DNA of 64,000 bases from Lysobacteraceae bacterium NML93-0399 (GCA_002307375.1 NTJI01000004.1:62001-126000); one strand, 5' to 3'; shown: positions 1 to 12,822, counted from the stretch's first letter. Notes: generated by a model from the letters alone, not told the origin. Numbers and translations are program-made.

Positions 1-1
1 G

Positions 2-1812
<1,811 letters not shown>

Positions 1813-1823
1813 GCCGGCCTGGC

Positions 1824-1867
1824 GAGATTGGGGAGTCGGGATTGGGGATTCGGGATTGGGGATTTGG
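1824..1867. repeat. GGGATTC/GGGATTGG tandem microrepeat
   Basis: The guaB-guaA spacer contains several head-to-tail copies of a 7-8 base unit (GGGATTC, GGGATTGG). The same type of unit recurs at about 55152-55166 and, in a GTGATTGG form, at 46611-46639, so it is a dispersed microrepeat of this genome. Confidence 0.75.
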
Positions 1868-1904
1868 ACAGGCAGATCCATTCGTCGGTCCGCCTCCTAT
1901 GACC

Positions 1905-2039
1905 CGTCATTCCCGCGAAAGCGGGAATCCATGGACTTTCGCCCTACCCGAGTGAAACGCTATCGATCACCCCGCACGCAACGTCCATGGATGACCGGAC
2001 ATCCGTCCGTTGAAAGCCCCGCCTTCGCGGGAATGACGG
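1905..2039. repeat. Inverted pair of REP-like palindromes
   Basis: Two inward-facing copies of a short palindromic element are visible: 1905-1930 (CGTCATTCCCGCGAAAGCGG at its start) and 2018-2039, which ends in CGCGGGAATGACGG, the reverse complement of the first. Each can form its own hairpin and the two can pair with each other. Such REP/BIME-like elements are common in intergenic regions of Xanthomonadaceae. Together with the microrepeat they fill most of the 297-base guaB-guaA gap. Confidence 0.8.
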
Positions 2040-2109
2040 TAGGGACGATCCGGAAGCGTCCAAGTAGCAGTTCGTGATTCGACAAACATCAGCTTGAATT
2101 GAGGCACAC

Positions 2110-3714
2110 ATGACCGGCGTTTCCGAATCACCCACCGCAGACCTCCACCGCGACAAGATCCTCATCCTCGACTTCGGCGCGCAGTACACGCAGCTGATCG
2201 CCCGCCGCATCCGCGAGCTGGGCGTGTACTGCGAAATCTGGGCCTGGGACCACGATCCGGCCGAGATCGCCGCGTACGCGCCCAAGGGCATCATCCTGTC
2301 GGGCGGCCCGGAATCGACCACCGAGTACGGCTCGCCGCGCGCACCGCAGGAGGTCTTCGACAGCGGCCTGCCGCTGCTGGGCATCTGCTACGGCATGCAG
2401 ACGATGGCCAAGCAGCTGGGCGGCGAGACCGAAGCCGCGGACGCGCGCGAGTACGGCCACGCCGAAGTCGCCATCGTCGCCAAGGACAGCCTGTTCGAAG
2501 GACTGAGCGATCACGCCGGGGCCCAGCGCCTCGACGTGTGGATGAGCCATGGCGACCACGTCAGCGCGGCGCCGCCCGAGTTCACCGTCACCGCCAGCAC
2601 CGATCGTGTGCCGGTGGCCGCGTTCGCGAACGAGGACAAGCGTTGGTACGGCGTGCAGTTCCATCCCGAAGTCACCCACACCAAGCAGGGCCAGGCGCTG
2701 CTGCGCCGCTTCGTCGTCGACATCTGCGGCTGCGCCACGCTGTGGACCGCCGCCAACATCATCGAGGACCAGATCGCGCGCGTGCGCGAGCAGGTGGGCA
2801 GCGACGAGGTCATCCTCGGCCTGTCGGGCGGTGTGGATTCGTCCGTCGTCGCCGCGCTGCTGCACAAGGCCATCGGCACGCAGCTGACCTGCGTGTTCGT
2901 CGATACCGGCCTGCTGCGGCAGGGCGAGGGCGACCAGGTCATGGCGACCTTCGCCGATGCCTCCAGCGCGCACGGCCTGGGCGTGCGCGTGATCCGCGTC
3001 GACGCGCGTGACCGCTACTTCAGCGCGCTCGCCGGCGTGAGCGACCCGGAAGCCAAGCGCAAGATCATCGGCAACCTGTTCGTCGAGATCTTCGACGAAG
3101 AGTCCAACAAGCTCAGCAACGCCAAGTGGCTCGCGCAGGGCACCATCTATCCCGACGTCATCGAGTCGGCCGGCAGCAAGACCGGCAAGGCCCACGTCAT
3201 CAAAAGCCACCACAACGTCGGCGGCCTGCCCGAGCACATGAAGATGGGCCTGGTCGAACCGCTGCGCGAGCTGTTCAAGGACGAAGTGCGCAGGCTCGGC
3301 GTCGAACTCGGCCTGCCGCGCGAGATGGTCTACCGCCATCCGTTCCCGGGTCCGGGGCTGGGCGTTCGCATCCTCGGCGAGGTCAAGGCCGAATACGCCG
3401 AGATCCTCGCCAAAGCCGATCACATCTTCATCGAAGAACTGCGCCGCGCCGACCTCTACGACAAGACCAGCCAGGCCTTCGCCGTGTTCCTGCCGGTCAA
3501 GTCCGTCGGCGTCGTCGGCGACGCCCGCGCCTACGAATGGGTGATCTCGCTGCGCGCCGTGGAGACCATCGACTTCATGACCGCCCACTGGGCACACCTG
3601 CCGTACGACTTCCTGGGCCGCGTCTCGAACCGGATTATCAACGAAGTCCGCGGCGTCTCGCGCGTGGTCTACGACATCAGCGGAAAGCCGCCGGCGACGA
3701 TTGAGTGGGAGTGA
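2110..3714 (+). CDS. guaA: GMP synthase (glutamine-hydrolysing)
   Basis: GuaA aminates XMP to GMP using ATP and glutamine. The 534-residue protein has an N-terminal class I glutamine amidotransferase domain with nucleophile Cys93 in LLGICYGMQ and the later His-x-Glu of FHPEV. The ATP-pyrophosphatase domain follows, with its PP-loop LSGGVDSS from about residue 238, and then the C-terminal dimerisation domain ending in PPATIEWE. The gene is complete. A strong intrinsic terminator lies 35 bases after the stop, and the defence island begins just beyond it. The 3' end of guaA is a known integration site for genomic islands in many bacteria. Confidence 0.98.
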   Translation: MTGVSESPTADLHRDKILILDFGAQYTQLIARRIRELGVYCEIWAWDHDPAEIAAYAPKGIILSGGPESTTEYGSPRAPQEVFDSGLPLLGICYGMQTMAKQLGGETEAADAREYGHAEVAIVAKDSLFEGLSDHAGAQRLDVWMSHGDHVSAAPPEFTVTASTDRVPVAAFANEDKRWYGVQFHPEVTHTKQGQALLRRFVVDICGCATLWTAANIIEDQIARVREQVGSDEVILGLSGGVDSSVVAALLHKAIGTQLTCVFVDTGLLRQGEGDQVMATFADASSAHGLGVRVIRVDARDRYFSALAGVSDPEAKRKIIGNLFVEIFDEESNKLSNAKWLAQGTIYPDVIESAGSKTGKAHVIKSHHNVGGLPEHMKMGLVEPLRELFKDEVRRLGVELGLPREMVYRHPFPGPGLGVRILGEVKAEYAEILAKADHIFIEELRRADLYDKTSQAFAVFLPVKSVGVVGDARAYEWVISLRAVETIDFMTAHWAHLPYDFLGRVSNRIINEVRGVSRVVYDISGKPPATIEWE

Positions 3715-3749
3715 GTGGCGTCCCAGCTGCAAAAGCCGTGAAGCAGATG

Positions 3750-3775
3750 AGCCCGCCACGTGCGGGCTTTTCTTT
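3750..3775 (+). terminator. Intrinsic terminator of guaA
   Basis: A perfect 7-bp stem AGCCCGC/GCGGGCT with loop CACGT is followed by TTTTCTTT. It ends guaA transcription before the defence island. The remaining 180 bases up to 3958 hold no supported gene. Confidence 0.85.
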
Positions 3776-3957
3776 GACGCGCTCGGGGGGAAGCCCGTTC
3801 GGATTGATGCTGGAAGGTTGGGGCTGCGCCTTTCAACGCTGACATTGCGAATCGAGGCCGACGCGCTCGAGGACCACGTTAGAAGCTCTTACTCCATTGA
3901 CTGGATGACTATCATTGGGCTCGACATCGATTAGCTCGCCAGTCCAGGGGAGGACCC

Positions 3958-4848
3958 ATGGCCAATATCAGCAGGCGCCGCACGGGTGAACTGACGCGTT
4001 CGCTGTTCCATATCCTCAAGGCCCAGCCGGAAGGCATGCGTGCGTCGGATGCGCTTGCCGCGCTTGAGAAGCAGGTTGTGCTTACCGAGTACGAGGCCGG
4101 CGACTACGAAACCGGCGGCCGCCGTTTCGAGAAGATCGTGCGCTTCAGCACTGTTGCGCCGGTCAAGGCCGGCTGGCTGGTCAAGGACAAAGGTATCTGG
4201 ACCCTCATGCCAGAGGGCGAAGCAGCCTTGGATGCCTACCCGGATCCTGAGCAGTTCATTCGCGCGGTAGGGCAGCTGTACAAAAAATGGAAGAGCGCCC
4301 AGCCCGTCCCAGACGAAGTGGACGATCCCGAAGGCGAACTCACCGAGGAATCGGCCAACATCACGCTGGAGGAAGCCGAAGAGATGGCGTGGGCGGAGAT
4401 CGAGGCCTACCTCGCTGCCATGCCACCCTATGACTTCCAGGAACTTGTGGCATCGCTGCTGCGGGCGATGGGTTACCACGTCGCTTGGGTAGCACCGCCT
4501 GGCAAGGATGGCGGCACCGACATCATTGCCTACAACGATCCGCTCGGCACGCGCCCGCCGCGCATCAAAGTGCAGGTCAAGCGCAATGCCAACTCCGCGC
4601 GGATCGATGTCATGGGCCTCCGCAGCTTCATGGCGGTGCTCGGCGAGGGCGATGTCGGTCTGTTCGTCGCCCTGTCGGGCTTCACAAAGGACGCCGATTA
4701 CGAAGCGCGACAGTCGCATCGGCGCATCACATTGATCGACGCGCCAAAGCTGCTGGAGCTGTGGGCCTCGCACTACGTCCAGCTCGAGGAAGGTGCTCGC
4801 GCGCGTCTGCCGTTACAACCGGTCTGGTTTTTGGCGATTGGCGATTGA
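3958..4848 (+). CDS. mrr: Mrr-like restriction endonuclease
   Basis: This 296-residue protein has the two-part Mrr layout. An N-terminal winged-helix-like region (about 10-85, ending in GWLVKDKGIWTLMPEGEAAL) precedes a C-terminal PD-(D/E)xK-type nuclease core, starting at about residue 158 with PYDFQELVASLLRAMGYHV. The visible catalytic residues are Asp188 in GGTD and Gln206-Val-Lys208, the QxK variant typical of Mrr. Mrr proteins cut methylated DNA in the cytosol. The gene lies 45 bases upstream of hsdM, with no terminator between them, and could be co-transcribed. A nuclease that recognises modified DNA beside a methyltransferase must tolerate that methyltransferase's marks. Confidence 0.85.
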   Translation: MANISRRRTGELTRSLFHILKAQPEGMRASDALAALEKQVVLTEYEAGDYETGGRRFEKIVRFSTVAPVKAGWLVKDKGIWTLMPEGEAALDAYPDPEQFIRAVGQLYKKWKSAQPVPDEVDDPEGELTEESANITLEEAEEMAWAEIEAYLAAMPPYDFQELVASLLRAMGYHVAWVAPPGKDGGTDIIAYNDPLGTRPPRIKVQVKRNANSARIDVMGLRSFMAVLGEGDVGLFVALSGFTKDADYEARQSHRRITLIDAPKLLELWASHYVQLEEGARARLPLQPVWFLAIGD

Positions 4849-4893
4849 TAACGAAATTAGTAAGCGAACTTATCTCAGTAGGTCAGATCAATT

Positions 4894-6609
4894 ATGAAGT
4901 CTCATGAGCAGCAGTTCTTTAACGACCTGGAGAAAAAGCTCTGGACCGCCGCCGACAAGCTGCGCTCCAACCTCGATGCGGCGGTGTACAAACACGTTGT
5001 GCTCGGGCTGATCTTCCTCAAGTACGTCTCCGACGCCTTCGAAGAACGGCAACGCGAACTGCGCGAACAGTTCACCGATCCAGACCATGACTACTACATG
5101 GACCCGGCCGAATACGGCGACGGTGACGCCAGCGAGTACGAAGAACATCTCAGCGCCGAACTGGAGCAACGCGACTACTACACCGAGAAGAACGTGTTCT
5201 GGGTACCGTTGGAAGCCCGTTGGCAAACCCTGCGTGACTGCGCGCAACTGCCGCCCAAGGCCACTCTACCTTGGAACAAGCCCGGCAAGGACGAGCCGGA
5301 GGAAATGCGCTCGGTCGGCTGGCTGATCGACAACGCCATGGAAGCTGTCGAGCGCGAGAATGCCCGCCTGAAGAACGTGCTCAACAAGGATTTCGCTCGC
5401 GTGCAGCTCGATTCCAGCAAGCTGGCCGGGCTGATCAGCCACTTCTCGGATACCGACTTCAGTGCCAAGGAATACAAGGGCCAGCCGCTGGACCTGAAAT
5501 CCAAGGACATCCTCGGCCACGTCTACGAATACTTCCTCGGCCAGTTCGCCCTGGCCGAAGGCAAGAAGGGTGGCCAGTACTACACGCCCAAGAGCATCGT
5601 CACCCTGATCGTAGAAATGCTCCAGCCGTTCAAGGGCCGCGTCTATGACCCAACGATGGGCTCCGGCGGCTTCTTCGTGCAGAGCGAGGAGTTCATCGAA
5701 CAGCACGGCGGCAAAGCCGCCAACGGCAAGAGCGGGCAGATCAGCGTCTACGGGCAGGAGAGCAACCCCACCACCTGGCGATTGGCCGCGATGAATATGG
5801 CCATTCGCGGTATCGACTTCAACTTTGGCCCCGGCCCGGCCGATACGCTGTTGAACGACCTGCACCCGGACCTGCGCGCCGACTTCGTCATGGCCAACCC
5901 GCCCTTCAACATGAAGGAATGGTGGAATGAAAAGCTGGCCGCCGACCCGCGCTGGATCGCCGGCACGCCGCCGCAGGGCAACGCCAACTTCGCCTGGTTG
6001 CAGCACATGCTCTGGCACCTCGCGCCCACCGGCAGCATGGCGCTGCTGCTGGCCAACGGCTCCATGAGTTCCAACACCAACAACGAAGGCGAAATCCGCA
6101 AGCGGTTGATCGAGGACGATTACGTGGAGTGCATGGTCGCGCTGCCCGGCCAGCTGTTCACCAACACCCAGATTCCAGCCTGCATCTGGTTCCTGACCCG
6201 CGACAAGCAGAACGGTTTCGCACTGGACAAGAAGAAGCGCGACCGGCGCGGCGAATTCCTGTTCATCGACGCCCGCCAGTTGGGCTATATGAAGGACCGC
6301 GTGCTGCGCGACTTTACCCTGGACGACATCCAGAAAATCGCCGATACCTTCCATGCATGGCAGCAGGGCAAGGGTTACGAGGATGTGCCGGGCTTCTGCT
6401 ATTCCGCCAAGCAGGAAGACGTGCGCAAGCATGAGCATGTGCTGACGCCGGGGCGCTATGTGGGCGCGACGGAACAGGAAGACGATGGCGAACCTTTTGC
6501 CGAAAAGATGCAGCGGCTGACGACGCAACTGGCGGAGCGGTTTGCCGAGAGCGCCAAGCTAGAGGAGGAGATCAAGAAGAATTTGGCGGGGTTGGGTTAT
6601 GGGTTTTAA
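4894..6609 (+). CDS. hsdM: Type I restriction-modification methyltransferase subunit
   Basis: HsdM is the adenine-N6 methyltransferase subunit of a type I system and works as a complex with HsdS (two HsdM per HsdS), to which HsdR can bind. The 571-residue protein has the N-terminal HsdM bundle (about 5-150), the SAM-binding motif [11 protein letters not shown] at 252-261 and the catalytic motif IV NPPF at 335-338. The start is the ATG giving [17 protein letters not shown], which matches the family. Its stop overlaps the hsdS start by 11 bases, implying translational coupling. Confidence 0.95.
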   Translation: MKSHEQQFFNDLEKKLWTAADKLRSNLDAAVYKHVVLGLIFLKYVSDAFEERQRELREQFTDPDHDYYMDPAEYGDGDASEYEEHLSAELEQRDYYTEKNVFWVPLEARWQTLRDCAQLPPKATLPWNKPGKDEPEEMRSVGWLIDNAMEAVERENARLKNVLNKDFARVQLDSSKLAGLISHFSDTDFSAKEYKGQPLDLKSKDILGHVYEYFLGQFALAEGKKGGQYYTPKSIVTLIVEMLQPFKGRVYDPTMGSGGFFVQSEEFIEQHGGKAANGKSGQISVYGQESNPTTWRLAAMNMAIRGIDFNFGPGPADTLLNDLHPDLRADFVMANPPFNMKEWWNEKLAADPRWIAGTPPQGNANFAWLQHMLWHLAPTGSMALLLANGSMSSNTNNEGEIRKRLIEDDYVECMVALPGQLFTNTQIPACIWFLTRDKQNGFALDKKKRDRRGEFLFIDARQLGYMKDRVLRDFTLDDIQKIADTFHAWQQGKGYEDVPGFCYSAKQEDVRKHEHVLTPGRYVGATEQEDDGEPFAEKMQRLTTQLAERFAESAKLEEEIKKNLAGLGYGF

Positions 6610-7975
6610 CGACCCTTTGGTACGTCTTGGGGATTACGTGGAAGCGTGCCTGGGGAAGATGCTAGACGCCCAGAAGAATCGTGGGGCCTTTCAGCCCTAT
6701 CTTGGGAACAGCAACGTGCGATGGGGAGCGTTCGATCTTCAAGACCTTGCAATAATGCGCTTTGAACAGCAAGAAGAAGAGCGGTACGGACTCCGTGATG
6801 GTGATTTAGTCGTTTGCGAGGGAGGAGAGCCAGGGCGGTGTGCGATCTGGCAAGGTGAAGTGCCCAACATCAAGATTCAAAAGGCGCTGCACAGAATCAG
6901 GGTGAAGGACGGCCTCGACAACTACTTTCTTTACTATTGGTTCTTGCATGCCAGCAAGACCGGAGCGCTTGAACCGTATTTCACCGGGACGACCATCAAG
7001 CATCTGACGGGGAAGGCGTTAGCCGAATTGAAGATTCCGCTACCACCGATTGACAGGCAACGTGGTTTGGCAAAGGTGTTGAGATCCCTCGACGACAAGA
7101 TCGCTCTCAACCGCCGCATCAACCAAACCCTGGAAGCCATGGCGCAAGCCATCTTCAAGTCCTGGTTTGTCGATTTCGACCCGGTCAAGGCCAAGATCGC
7201 CGCCATCGAACAAGGCCAAGACCCGCTGCGCGCCGCCATGCGCGCCATCAGTGGCAAGACCGATGCCGAGCTTGACCTGATGCCCCGCGAGCACTACGAC
7301 CAACTCGCCGCCACCGCCGCGCTGTTCCCCGATGCCATGCAGGAGTCAGAGTTGGGGGAGATTCCGAAGGGGTGGAGTGAACTCTGCTTTGGCGATGTGG
7401 CGCAGCAGGCCAAGGGTACGGTGAATCCCGCTACTTTACCGAAAGAACTGTTCACCCATTACAGCTTGCCCGCCTTTGATGCCTCACGGCTCCCCATCGT
7501 CGAGACTGGCGAGTCCATCAAGAGCAACAAGACACCTGTGGCGGATGGCGCAGTTCTCGTATCGAAACTTAATCCGCACATTCCCCGTATCTGGTTGATT
7601 GGAAGACCAGGAGAACGCGCAGTGTGCTCAACCGAATTTATTGTGTGGACGCCGAAAGCACCAGCAAACAACGCTTTTGTGTACGGGCTTGCCTCTTCTC
7701 CGGCGTTCAACAGTGCCATGCGGCAACTTGTGACAGGCACGTCAAATAGCCATCAGCGCGTCAAACCAGAGCAACTCGCAGATATTCGCGTATTCGCCGC
7801 TAATGATGAGGCCATCTCTCAGTACTCTATGACTGTTGCGTCCATGATGGAAAAGATAATTCTGAATCGTGAAGGGGCCAGCATATTGGCCCGCCTCCGC
7901 GACACCCTCCTCCCCAAACTCCTCTCCGGCGAGTTGCGTGTTCCCGATACTGAACGCATTACGGAGGCGGAGTGA
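6599..7975 (+). CDS. hsdS: Type I restriction-modification specificity subunit
   Basis: HsdS carries the target-recognition domains that set the DNA sequence methylated and cut by the complex. In this 458-residue protein the first recognition domain covers about residues 5-140, followed by the conserved helical spacer ([25 protein letters not shown] and [14 protein letters not shown]). The second recognition domain starts at about 255 (GEIPKGW) and the distal repeat is near the C terminus ([13 protein letters not shown]). The recognition domains are more AT-rich than hsdM, as expected for domains that are often exchanged. It overlaps hsdM and abuts kwaA. Confidence 0.93.
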   Translation: MGFNDPLVRLGDYVEACLGKMLDAQKNRGAFQPYLGNSNVRWGAFDLQDLAIMRFEQQEEERYGLRDGDLVVCEGGEPGRCAIWQGEVPNIKIQKALHRIRVKDGLDNYFLYYWFLHASKTGALEPYFTGTTIKHLTGKALAELKIPLPPIDRQRGLAKVLRSLDDKIALNRRINQTLEAMAQAIFKSWFVDFDPVKAKIAAIEQGQDPLRAAMRAISGKTDAELDLMPREHYDQLAATAALFPDAMQESELGEIPKGWSELCFGDVAQQAKGTVNPATLPKELFTHYSLPAFDASRLPIVETGESIKSNKTPVADGAVLVSKLNPHIPRIWLIGRPGERAVCSTEFIVWTPKAPANNAFVYGLASSPAFNSAMRQLVTGTSNSHQRVKPEQLADIRVFAANDEAISQYSMTVASMMEKIILNREGASILARLRDTLLPKLLSGELRVPDTERITEAE

Positions 7976-7977
7976 CC

Positions 7978-8559
7978 ATGACAAACGTACGCCGGAAAGT
8001 GGACCTTTACATCCTTTCTCTCGGGCTGCTGTTCGTCTTTTTTGTCATTATTGCGGCGGAGCCTCCAGCCTCTTCCTTTTCTTTCAAGGATATGGGGAGC
8101 TGGAAAGCCCTTGTGGTGGACAACCCTTTGCCCGTGGTTTCGATATTGGGGCTGATTTACTGCCTGTTTGCATACATTCGCTTTGACTTCGATTTGAAAG
8201 GCGCTAACGAGATACCTTTTGAAGTCAAGAGGCTGGAAAACATCAACTATGAGCACCTAACATTTCTTGCCACCTATGTGGTGCCACTCATCAGCTTCGA
8301 TTTTGGCAGTGGCCGACAGATGATTGTGCTGACGTTGCTGCTGGTGGTGATGGGGGTCATCTACATCAAAACGGATCTGTTTTACGCCAACCCATCTCTG
8401 GCACTTCTTGGGTTTCACATCTACCGTGCCCGCGGTCATTTCAAGAATGGCGAGCGGGAAGGCATCACACTGATTTGTCGTGAACGGTTGGCGGAGAACC
8501 AAAAAGTTTCTTACATAAAGCTGGATGATCGAATCTACTACGTCAGGAGGATAAAGTGA
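7978..8559 (+). CDS. kwaA: Kiwa defence protein KwaA (membrane sensor)
   Basis: A 193-residue protein with four predicted membrane helices (LYILSLGLLFVFFVIIAA near the N terminus, VVSILGLIYCLFAYI, FLATYVVPLISF and IVLTLLLVVMGVIYI) and a short polar C-terminal tail. Size, helix count and direct pairing with a DUF4868 gene match KwaA of the Kiwa anti-phage system, where it is the inner-membrane partner that perceives phage. The ATG at 7978 is preferred because GGAGG lies 10 bases before it; a GTG at 7972 has poor spacing. It starts two bases after the hsdS stop and overlaps kwaB (GTGA). AT-rich relative to hsdM. Recognition is from pattern memory, without a profile search. Confidence 0.82.
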   Translation: MTNVRRKVDLYILSLGLLFVFFVIIAAEPPASSFSFKDMGSWKALVVDNPLPVVSILGLIYCLFAYIRFDFDLKGANEIPFEVKRLENINYEHLTFLATYVVPLISFDFGSGRQMIVLTLLLVVMGVIYIKTDLFYANPSLALLGFHIYRARGHFKNGEREGITLICRERLAENQKVSYIKLDDRIYYVRRIK

Positions 8560-9524
8560 ACGCCGAGGAACTGAAAACGACCTTGCAGGCCTACTATAAC
8601 GATCAGGCCAATATCGGCGTTTGTGTGTATGCGCTGATGAAGGATGCTGAGAATCCCGGCCCCTTCAAGCTGGACATTGAAGCCAATGCAGAGGCTGGAC
8701 TCAAGGCCTTATTCCTGCAAAGCCTGCGGGACGAAATTTCCAGCAAAGAGGAACTGTCGGTCCTTGCCTTGTCCAGTGCGGATGAGCGAGTCAATGCCAT
8801 CTATGTTTACGATCTCGACATTCCCGAGGAGCTGACATCACTTGAGGCTGTTATTGCTCAAGATAATCTGCCCACGCTGGATTTGAATGAAAAAAGCCTG
8901 TCTTCGATCAAGGCGCTACTCATCGAAATGGGCAACGACATCGTCCAGTTGGTGTTGTACAAGACTATGGCTCCCGTCAATATTTTTGGTCGATCGAGTT
9001 TTTTTCTGCGCAAGCATGAGAGTCGACTTGAACAGCTGAATGACGAATTTCTGCGCGTCAGTGCTGGTTTTCAGATGTTGCGAATTAATGATGCTTTGCT
9101 GGTGCTGAATCTTGAAGCACTGGAGCATAACTTCGGGTTTCACGATGTGATCAAAAAGGAGGCCGCATTGGGCATTGATGCCATTGTCTCAGCAGCGTTA
9201 ATGACCAATCCGGATGTCTTGCGAGAGCTTGTCGATGATGTGAAATATGCTCGTCGCCTCACCAAGATTGCCAAGGCATCCCCTGTACTTAAAGCTGGCA
9301 TTTCAGGGGAAAGCGTTGTCAAGTTTTGCAAGACATTTCCCCATCTAGTCGGTCGGGTTCGATTTAATGAAGAAGGCAATAAAGTTATACTTGATACCAA
9401 AGTTTCCAAGGACTTGTTCATCAAGGTATTAATGGATGACTTCCTAACCTCTGAACTTACAAAATTCCATTATGCCAGTGTGGCAAAAGATGCTGTAGAG
9501 CCAAGCTTGGAGAAGGCAGATTAA
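8556..9524 (+). CDS. kwaB: Kiwa defence protein KwaB (DUF4868)
   Basis: This 322-residue soluble protein matches the DUF4868/KwaB family in length, in the N-terminal region (about 20-110) rich in acidic strands, and in the central segment PVNIFGRSSFFLRKHESRLEQL. KwaB is the cytosolic DNA-binding effector of Kiwa, acting with membrane KwaA. It starts with GTG preceded by a perfect AGGAGG (8545-8550), overlapping the kwaA stop. Its own stop overlaps the ATG of the following small ORF (TAATG). Codon use is more AT-rich than in the flanking hsd genes, which suggests the kwa pair arrived separately. Confidence 0.85.
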   Translation: MNAEELKTTLQAYYNDQANIGVCVYALMKDAENPGPFKLDIEANAEAGLKALFLQSLRDEISSKEELSVLALSSADERVNAIYVYDLDIPEELTSLEAVIAQDNLPTLDLNEKSLSSIKALLIEMGNDIVQLVLYKTMAPVNIFGRSSFFLRKHESRLEQLNDEFLRVSAGFQMLRINDALLVLNLEALEHNFGFHDVIKKEAALGIDAIVSAALMTNPDVLRELVDDVKYARRLTKIAKASPVLKAGISGESVVKFCKTFPHLVGRVRFNEEGNKVILDTKVSKDLFIKVLMDDFLTSELTKFHYASVAKDAVEPSLEKAD

Positions 9525-9646
9525 TGGCATTTCAGTCGGAAGCCGCTGCCAAGAAAGCGCCGCTGCCCGCACAGAAGGAACGGACGGTGCGGCTGATCGA
9601 GTACTTCATGCTGCTAAAAGGTGATACGGAAGAACGGACGATATGA
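9524..9646 (+). CDS. 40-residue ORF coupling kwaB to hsdR
   Basis: A 40-codon ORF starts at an ATG overlapping the kwaB stop (TAATG) and stops in an ATGA overlap with the hsdR start. The product is hydrophilic with a basic, Ala/Lys-rich first half ([20 protein letters not shown]) and a short hydrophobic patch (YFMLLKG). No family was recognised. Exact junction overlaps at both ends argue that it is translated, at least to deliver ribosomes to hsdR. It could be a real small subunit, a truncated remnant, or simply a coupling leader. Confidence 0.5.
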   Translation: MAFQSEAAAKKAPLPAQKERTVRLIEYFMLLKGDTEERTI

Positions 9647-12600
9647 GCATTACCGAACAGCAACTCGAAGACGCCGCTATCGCCTGGTTTGGCGAATTGG
9701 GCTGGCAATATTTCAATGGTCTGGAAATTGCGCCGGATAGCGACAGCCCAGCCCGTACTGACTATCGCCAGACCGTACTGCGAGAACGCCTGCTTGCGGC
9801 ACTATCCCGCATCAACCCTCACATTCCCACCGCGGCGCTGGAGCAGGCAGCACACGAACTGCTGACGGTCAGCGAACCGCTGCTGATCGCCCGCAACCGC
9901 CGCGTGCATCGGCTGCTGCTATCCGGCATCCCCGTCGAGTTCTCCGAGCGCGAGGAAAAGCGCACCGACTTGGTCAACCTGATCGACTTCGCCAGCCCTC
10001 GCAACAATGATTTGCTGCTGGTTAGCCAATTCACAGTGGCCGGTACCAAGCAGCCGCGCCGTCCCGATCTGGTGGCCTTCGTCAACGGCCTGCCATTGGC
10101 GGTGGTCGAGCTGAAGAACCCGGCCAACGAGCAGACCGACATCTGGGATGCCTTCAACCAGATCCAGACCTACAAGGATGAGATAAGCGACCTGTTCAAC
10201 ACCAACGTGGCGGTGGTGGTCAGCGACGGCTTCACGGCGCGGCTGGGTTCCCTGACGGCCAACCAGGAACGCATGCAACCCTGGCGGGCGATTTCCAACG
10301 AGGACGATCGGCCTCTGCTGGAATTCGAGCTGGAAACGCTGGTGCGCGGTTTCTTCGAGCCGACGCTGTTTCTGGACTATGTGCGCCACTTCGTGCTGTT
10401 CGAGCAGGATGCCGACCAGATCATCAAGAAGATCGCGGGCTACCATCAGTTCCATGCGGTGCGCGAAGCGGTAAAGGCCTCGGTGATCGCCGCCAGCAAC
10501 CCGAACAAGGGAATGCTGGAAGTGCAGGAGCCGCGCACCACCTACGGCAAGGAAGTGCAGCCCGGTAGCCGCAGGGCCGGCGTGGTGTGGCATACGCAAG
10601 GCTCTGGCAAGAGCATCACCATGGCCTGCTACGCGGGCAAGCTGTTGCAGCAGCCGGAGATGAAAAACCCCACGTTGGTGGTGGTGACCGACCGCAACGA
10701 TCTGGACGGGCAGTTGTTCGGCACCTTCTGCGCCGCCGAAGACCTGCTGCGGCAGACGCCAGTACAGGCCGGTAGCCGCGAAGAGCTGCGCGAAATGCTG
10801 GCCTCGCGTGAGGCGGGTGGCATCATCTTTACCACGGTGCAGAAGTTCGCCCTGCTGGACGATGAGGAGCAGCACCCGTTGCTGTCGGATCGCAGCAATA
10901 TTGTGGTGATTTCCGACGAGGCGCACCGCAGCCAGTACGGCATGAGAGGGCGACTGGATACCAAGACGGGCAAGTACGTATTTGGCTACGCCAAGCACAT
11001 GCGCGACGCGCTGGCCAACGCCACCTTCATCGGCTTCACCGGCACCCCCATCGCCCTGGAAGATAAGGACACGCGGGCGGTGTTCGGCGACTACGTCAGC
11101 ATCTACGACATCCAGGATGCGGTGGACGATGGCGCCACGGTGCCAATCTTCTATGAAAGCCGCCTGGCCAAGCTGGACGTGAACCAGGCTGAGATCGAGG
11201 CACTTAATGCTCAGGTAGATGAGGTTATCGAGGACGAGGAAGACATCACCGCTCGCGAGAAGACCAAGAGCGATTGGGCTGCGCTAACCAAGCTGGTCGG
11301 CGCGCAGCCGCGTCTGGAGCAGGTGGCTGCCGACTTGGTGCAGCACTTCGAGACACGCACGGCCACGCTGGAAGGCAAGGCGATGATTGTCTGCATGAGC
11401 CGAGACATCTGCGCCGAGCTGTACAGCGCCATCGTCACCTTGCGTCCGGATTGGCACGACGCCGACCCGGAAAAGGGCGCAATCAAGGTGGTCATGACCG
11501 GCTCGGCAGCGGACAAGCCTTTGCTGCAGCCGCACCTGTACAGCCAGCAGGTGAAGAAATGCCTAGAAAAGCGTTTCAAAGACCCGGCGGACCCGTTGAA
11601 GCTGGTGATCGTGCGCGACATGTGGCTGACGGGTTTCGACGCACCCTGCTGCCACACCATGTACGTGGACAAGCCCATGAAGGGGCACAACCTGATGCAG
11701 GCCATTGCCCGCGTCAATCGCGTGTTCCGCAACAAGCCCGGCGGCCTCGTGGTGGACTACATCGGCATCGCCAACGAACTGAAAGCGGCGCTCAAGACTT
11801 ACACCGAATCCAAGGGCAAGGGCGACCCGGCGCACAACGCGGCCGAGGCCCTGGCGGTGCTACTGGAGAAGCTGGACATTGTGCGGGGGCTGATGCACGG
11901 CTTCGACTACAGCGGATTCGAAACCGAAGCAATGAAACTGCTGGTGCCGGTGGCCAACCATGTCCTGGGGCTGAAAGACGGCAAGCAGCGCTTCCTCGAT
12001 GCCATGCTGGCGGTGAGCAAGGCTTTTTCCCTGTGCAGCACGTTGGACGAAGCTGCCGCCCTACGCACGGAGATAGCCTTCTTCGCCGCCGTCAAGGCCG
12101 CCATCGTCAAGTTCACCACGGTGGATCGCAAGCGTTCCGACGCGGGCAGAAACAGCGCGCTGAAGCAGATTCTGGACAACGCCATCGTGGCGGATGGGGT
12201 GGCGGACATCTTCGCCCTAGCGGGCCTGGACAAACCCAACATCGGCCTGCTGTCGGAAGAGTTCTTGGAAGACGTTCGCCAGATGAAGACCCGCAATCTG
12301 GCGGTGGAACTGCTGGAAAAGCTGCTACGTGACGAGATCAAGGCGCGGGCGCGCAACAACGTGGTGCAGGAGAAGAAGTACGGCGACCGCCTGCTGGAAA
12401 CCCTGCGCAAATACCACAATCGGGCGGTGGAGACGGCGCAGGTCATCGAGGAACTGATCCAGATGGCCAAGGACTTCCAGGCTGCGCTGGAACGCGAAGG
12501 CGCGTTGGGGCTGAACCCGGATGAGATTGCCTTCTACGATGCGCTAGCCAACAACGAAAGCGCCGTGCGCGAGTTGGGCGACGACACCCTCAAGAAGATC

Positions 12601-12795
12601 GCCGTCGAGATCACCGAGAAGCTGCGCAACAGCACCACGGTGGATTGGCAAGTGCGCGAAAGCGTGCGCGCGAAGCTGCGGATTCTGGTACGGCGTACGT
12701 TACAGCGCTGGAAGTATCCCCCTGATAAGCAATTTGATGCAGTGGAGCTCGTTCTCAAGCAAGCTGAGACCCTCTCTGAGGTGTGGTCAAAGTAG
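9643..12795 (+). CDS. hsdR: Type I restriction endonuclease subunit HsdR
   Basis: HsdR is the ATP-dependent translocase and nuclease of the type I complex. The 1,050-residue protein shows the N-terminal PD-ExK nuclease site (Asp142 in RRPD, Glu156 and Lys158 in VVELK). The SF2 helicase core follows with Walker A GSGKS at 320-324, the DEAH box at 425-428 and the motif III-like GFTGTP, plus the late helicase region [14 protein letters not shown]-terminal helical assembly region completes it. The start at ATG 9643 is coupled to the upstream 40-codon ORF. It closes the island operon and is followed by a palindromic terminator. Confidence 0.95.
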   Translation: MSITEQQLEDAAIAWFGELGWQYFNGLEIAPDSDSPARTDYRQTVLRERLLAALSRINPHIPTAALEQAAHELLTVSEPLLIARNRRVHRLLLSGIPVEFSEREEKRTDLVNLIDFASPRNNDLLLVSQFTVAGTKQPRRPDLVAFVNGLPLAVVELKNPANEQTDIWDAFNQIQTYKDEISDLFNTNVAVVVSDGFTARLGSLTANQERMQPWRAISNEDDRPLLEFELETLVRGFFEPTLFLDYVRHFVLFEQDADQIIKKIAGYHQFHAVREAVKASVIAASNPNKGMLEVQEPRTTYGKEVQPGSRRAGVVWHTQGSGKSITMACYAGKLLQQPEMKNPTLVVVTDRNDLDGQLFGTFCAAEDLLRQTPVQAGSREELREMLASREAGGIIFTTVQKFALLDDEEQHPLLSDRSNIVVISDEAHRSQYGMRGRLDTKTGKYVFGYAKHMRDALANATFIGFTGTPIALEDKDTRAVFGDYVSIYDIQDAVDDGATVPIFYESRLAKLDVNQAEIEALNAQVDEVIEDEEDITAREKTKSDWAALTKLVGAQPRLEQVAADLVQHFETRTATLEGKAMIVCMSRDICAELYSAIVTLRPDWHDADPEKGAIKVVMTGSAADKPLLQPHLYSQQVKKCLEKRFKDPADPLKLVIVRDMWLTGFDAPCCHTMYVDKPMKGHNLMQAIARVNRVFRNKPGGLVVDYIGIANELKAALKTYTESKGKGDPAHNAAEALAVLLEKLDIVRGLMHGFDYSGFETEAMKLLVPVANHVLGLKDGKQRFLDAMLAVSKAFSLCSTLDEAAALRTEIAFFAAVKAAIVKFTTVDRKRSDAGRNSALKQILDNAIVADGVADIFALAGLDKPNIGLLSEEFLEDVRQMKTRNLAVELLEKLLRDEIKARARNNVVQEKKYGDRLLETLRKYHNRAVETAQVIEELIQMAKDFQAALEREGALGLNPDEIAFYDALANNESAVRELGDDTLKKIAVEITEKLRNSTTVDWQVRESVRAKLRILVRRTLQRWKYPPDKQFDAVELVLKQAETLSEVWSK

Positions 12796-12822
12796 CCTTG
12801 CTCCCCTTACAAAAACCGACGA

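Noticed and set aside
3701..3934. 77-codon plus-strand frame after guaA
   Set aside because: It starts inside guaA, spans the terminator and has no recognisable features.
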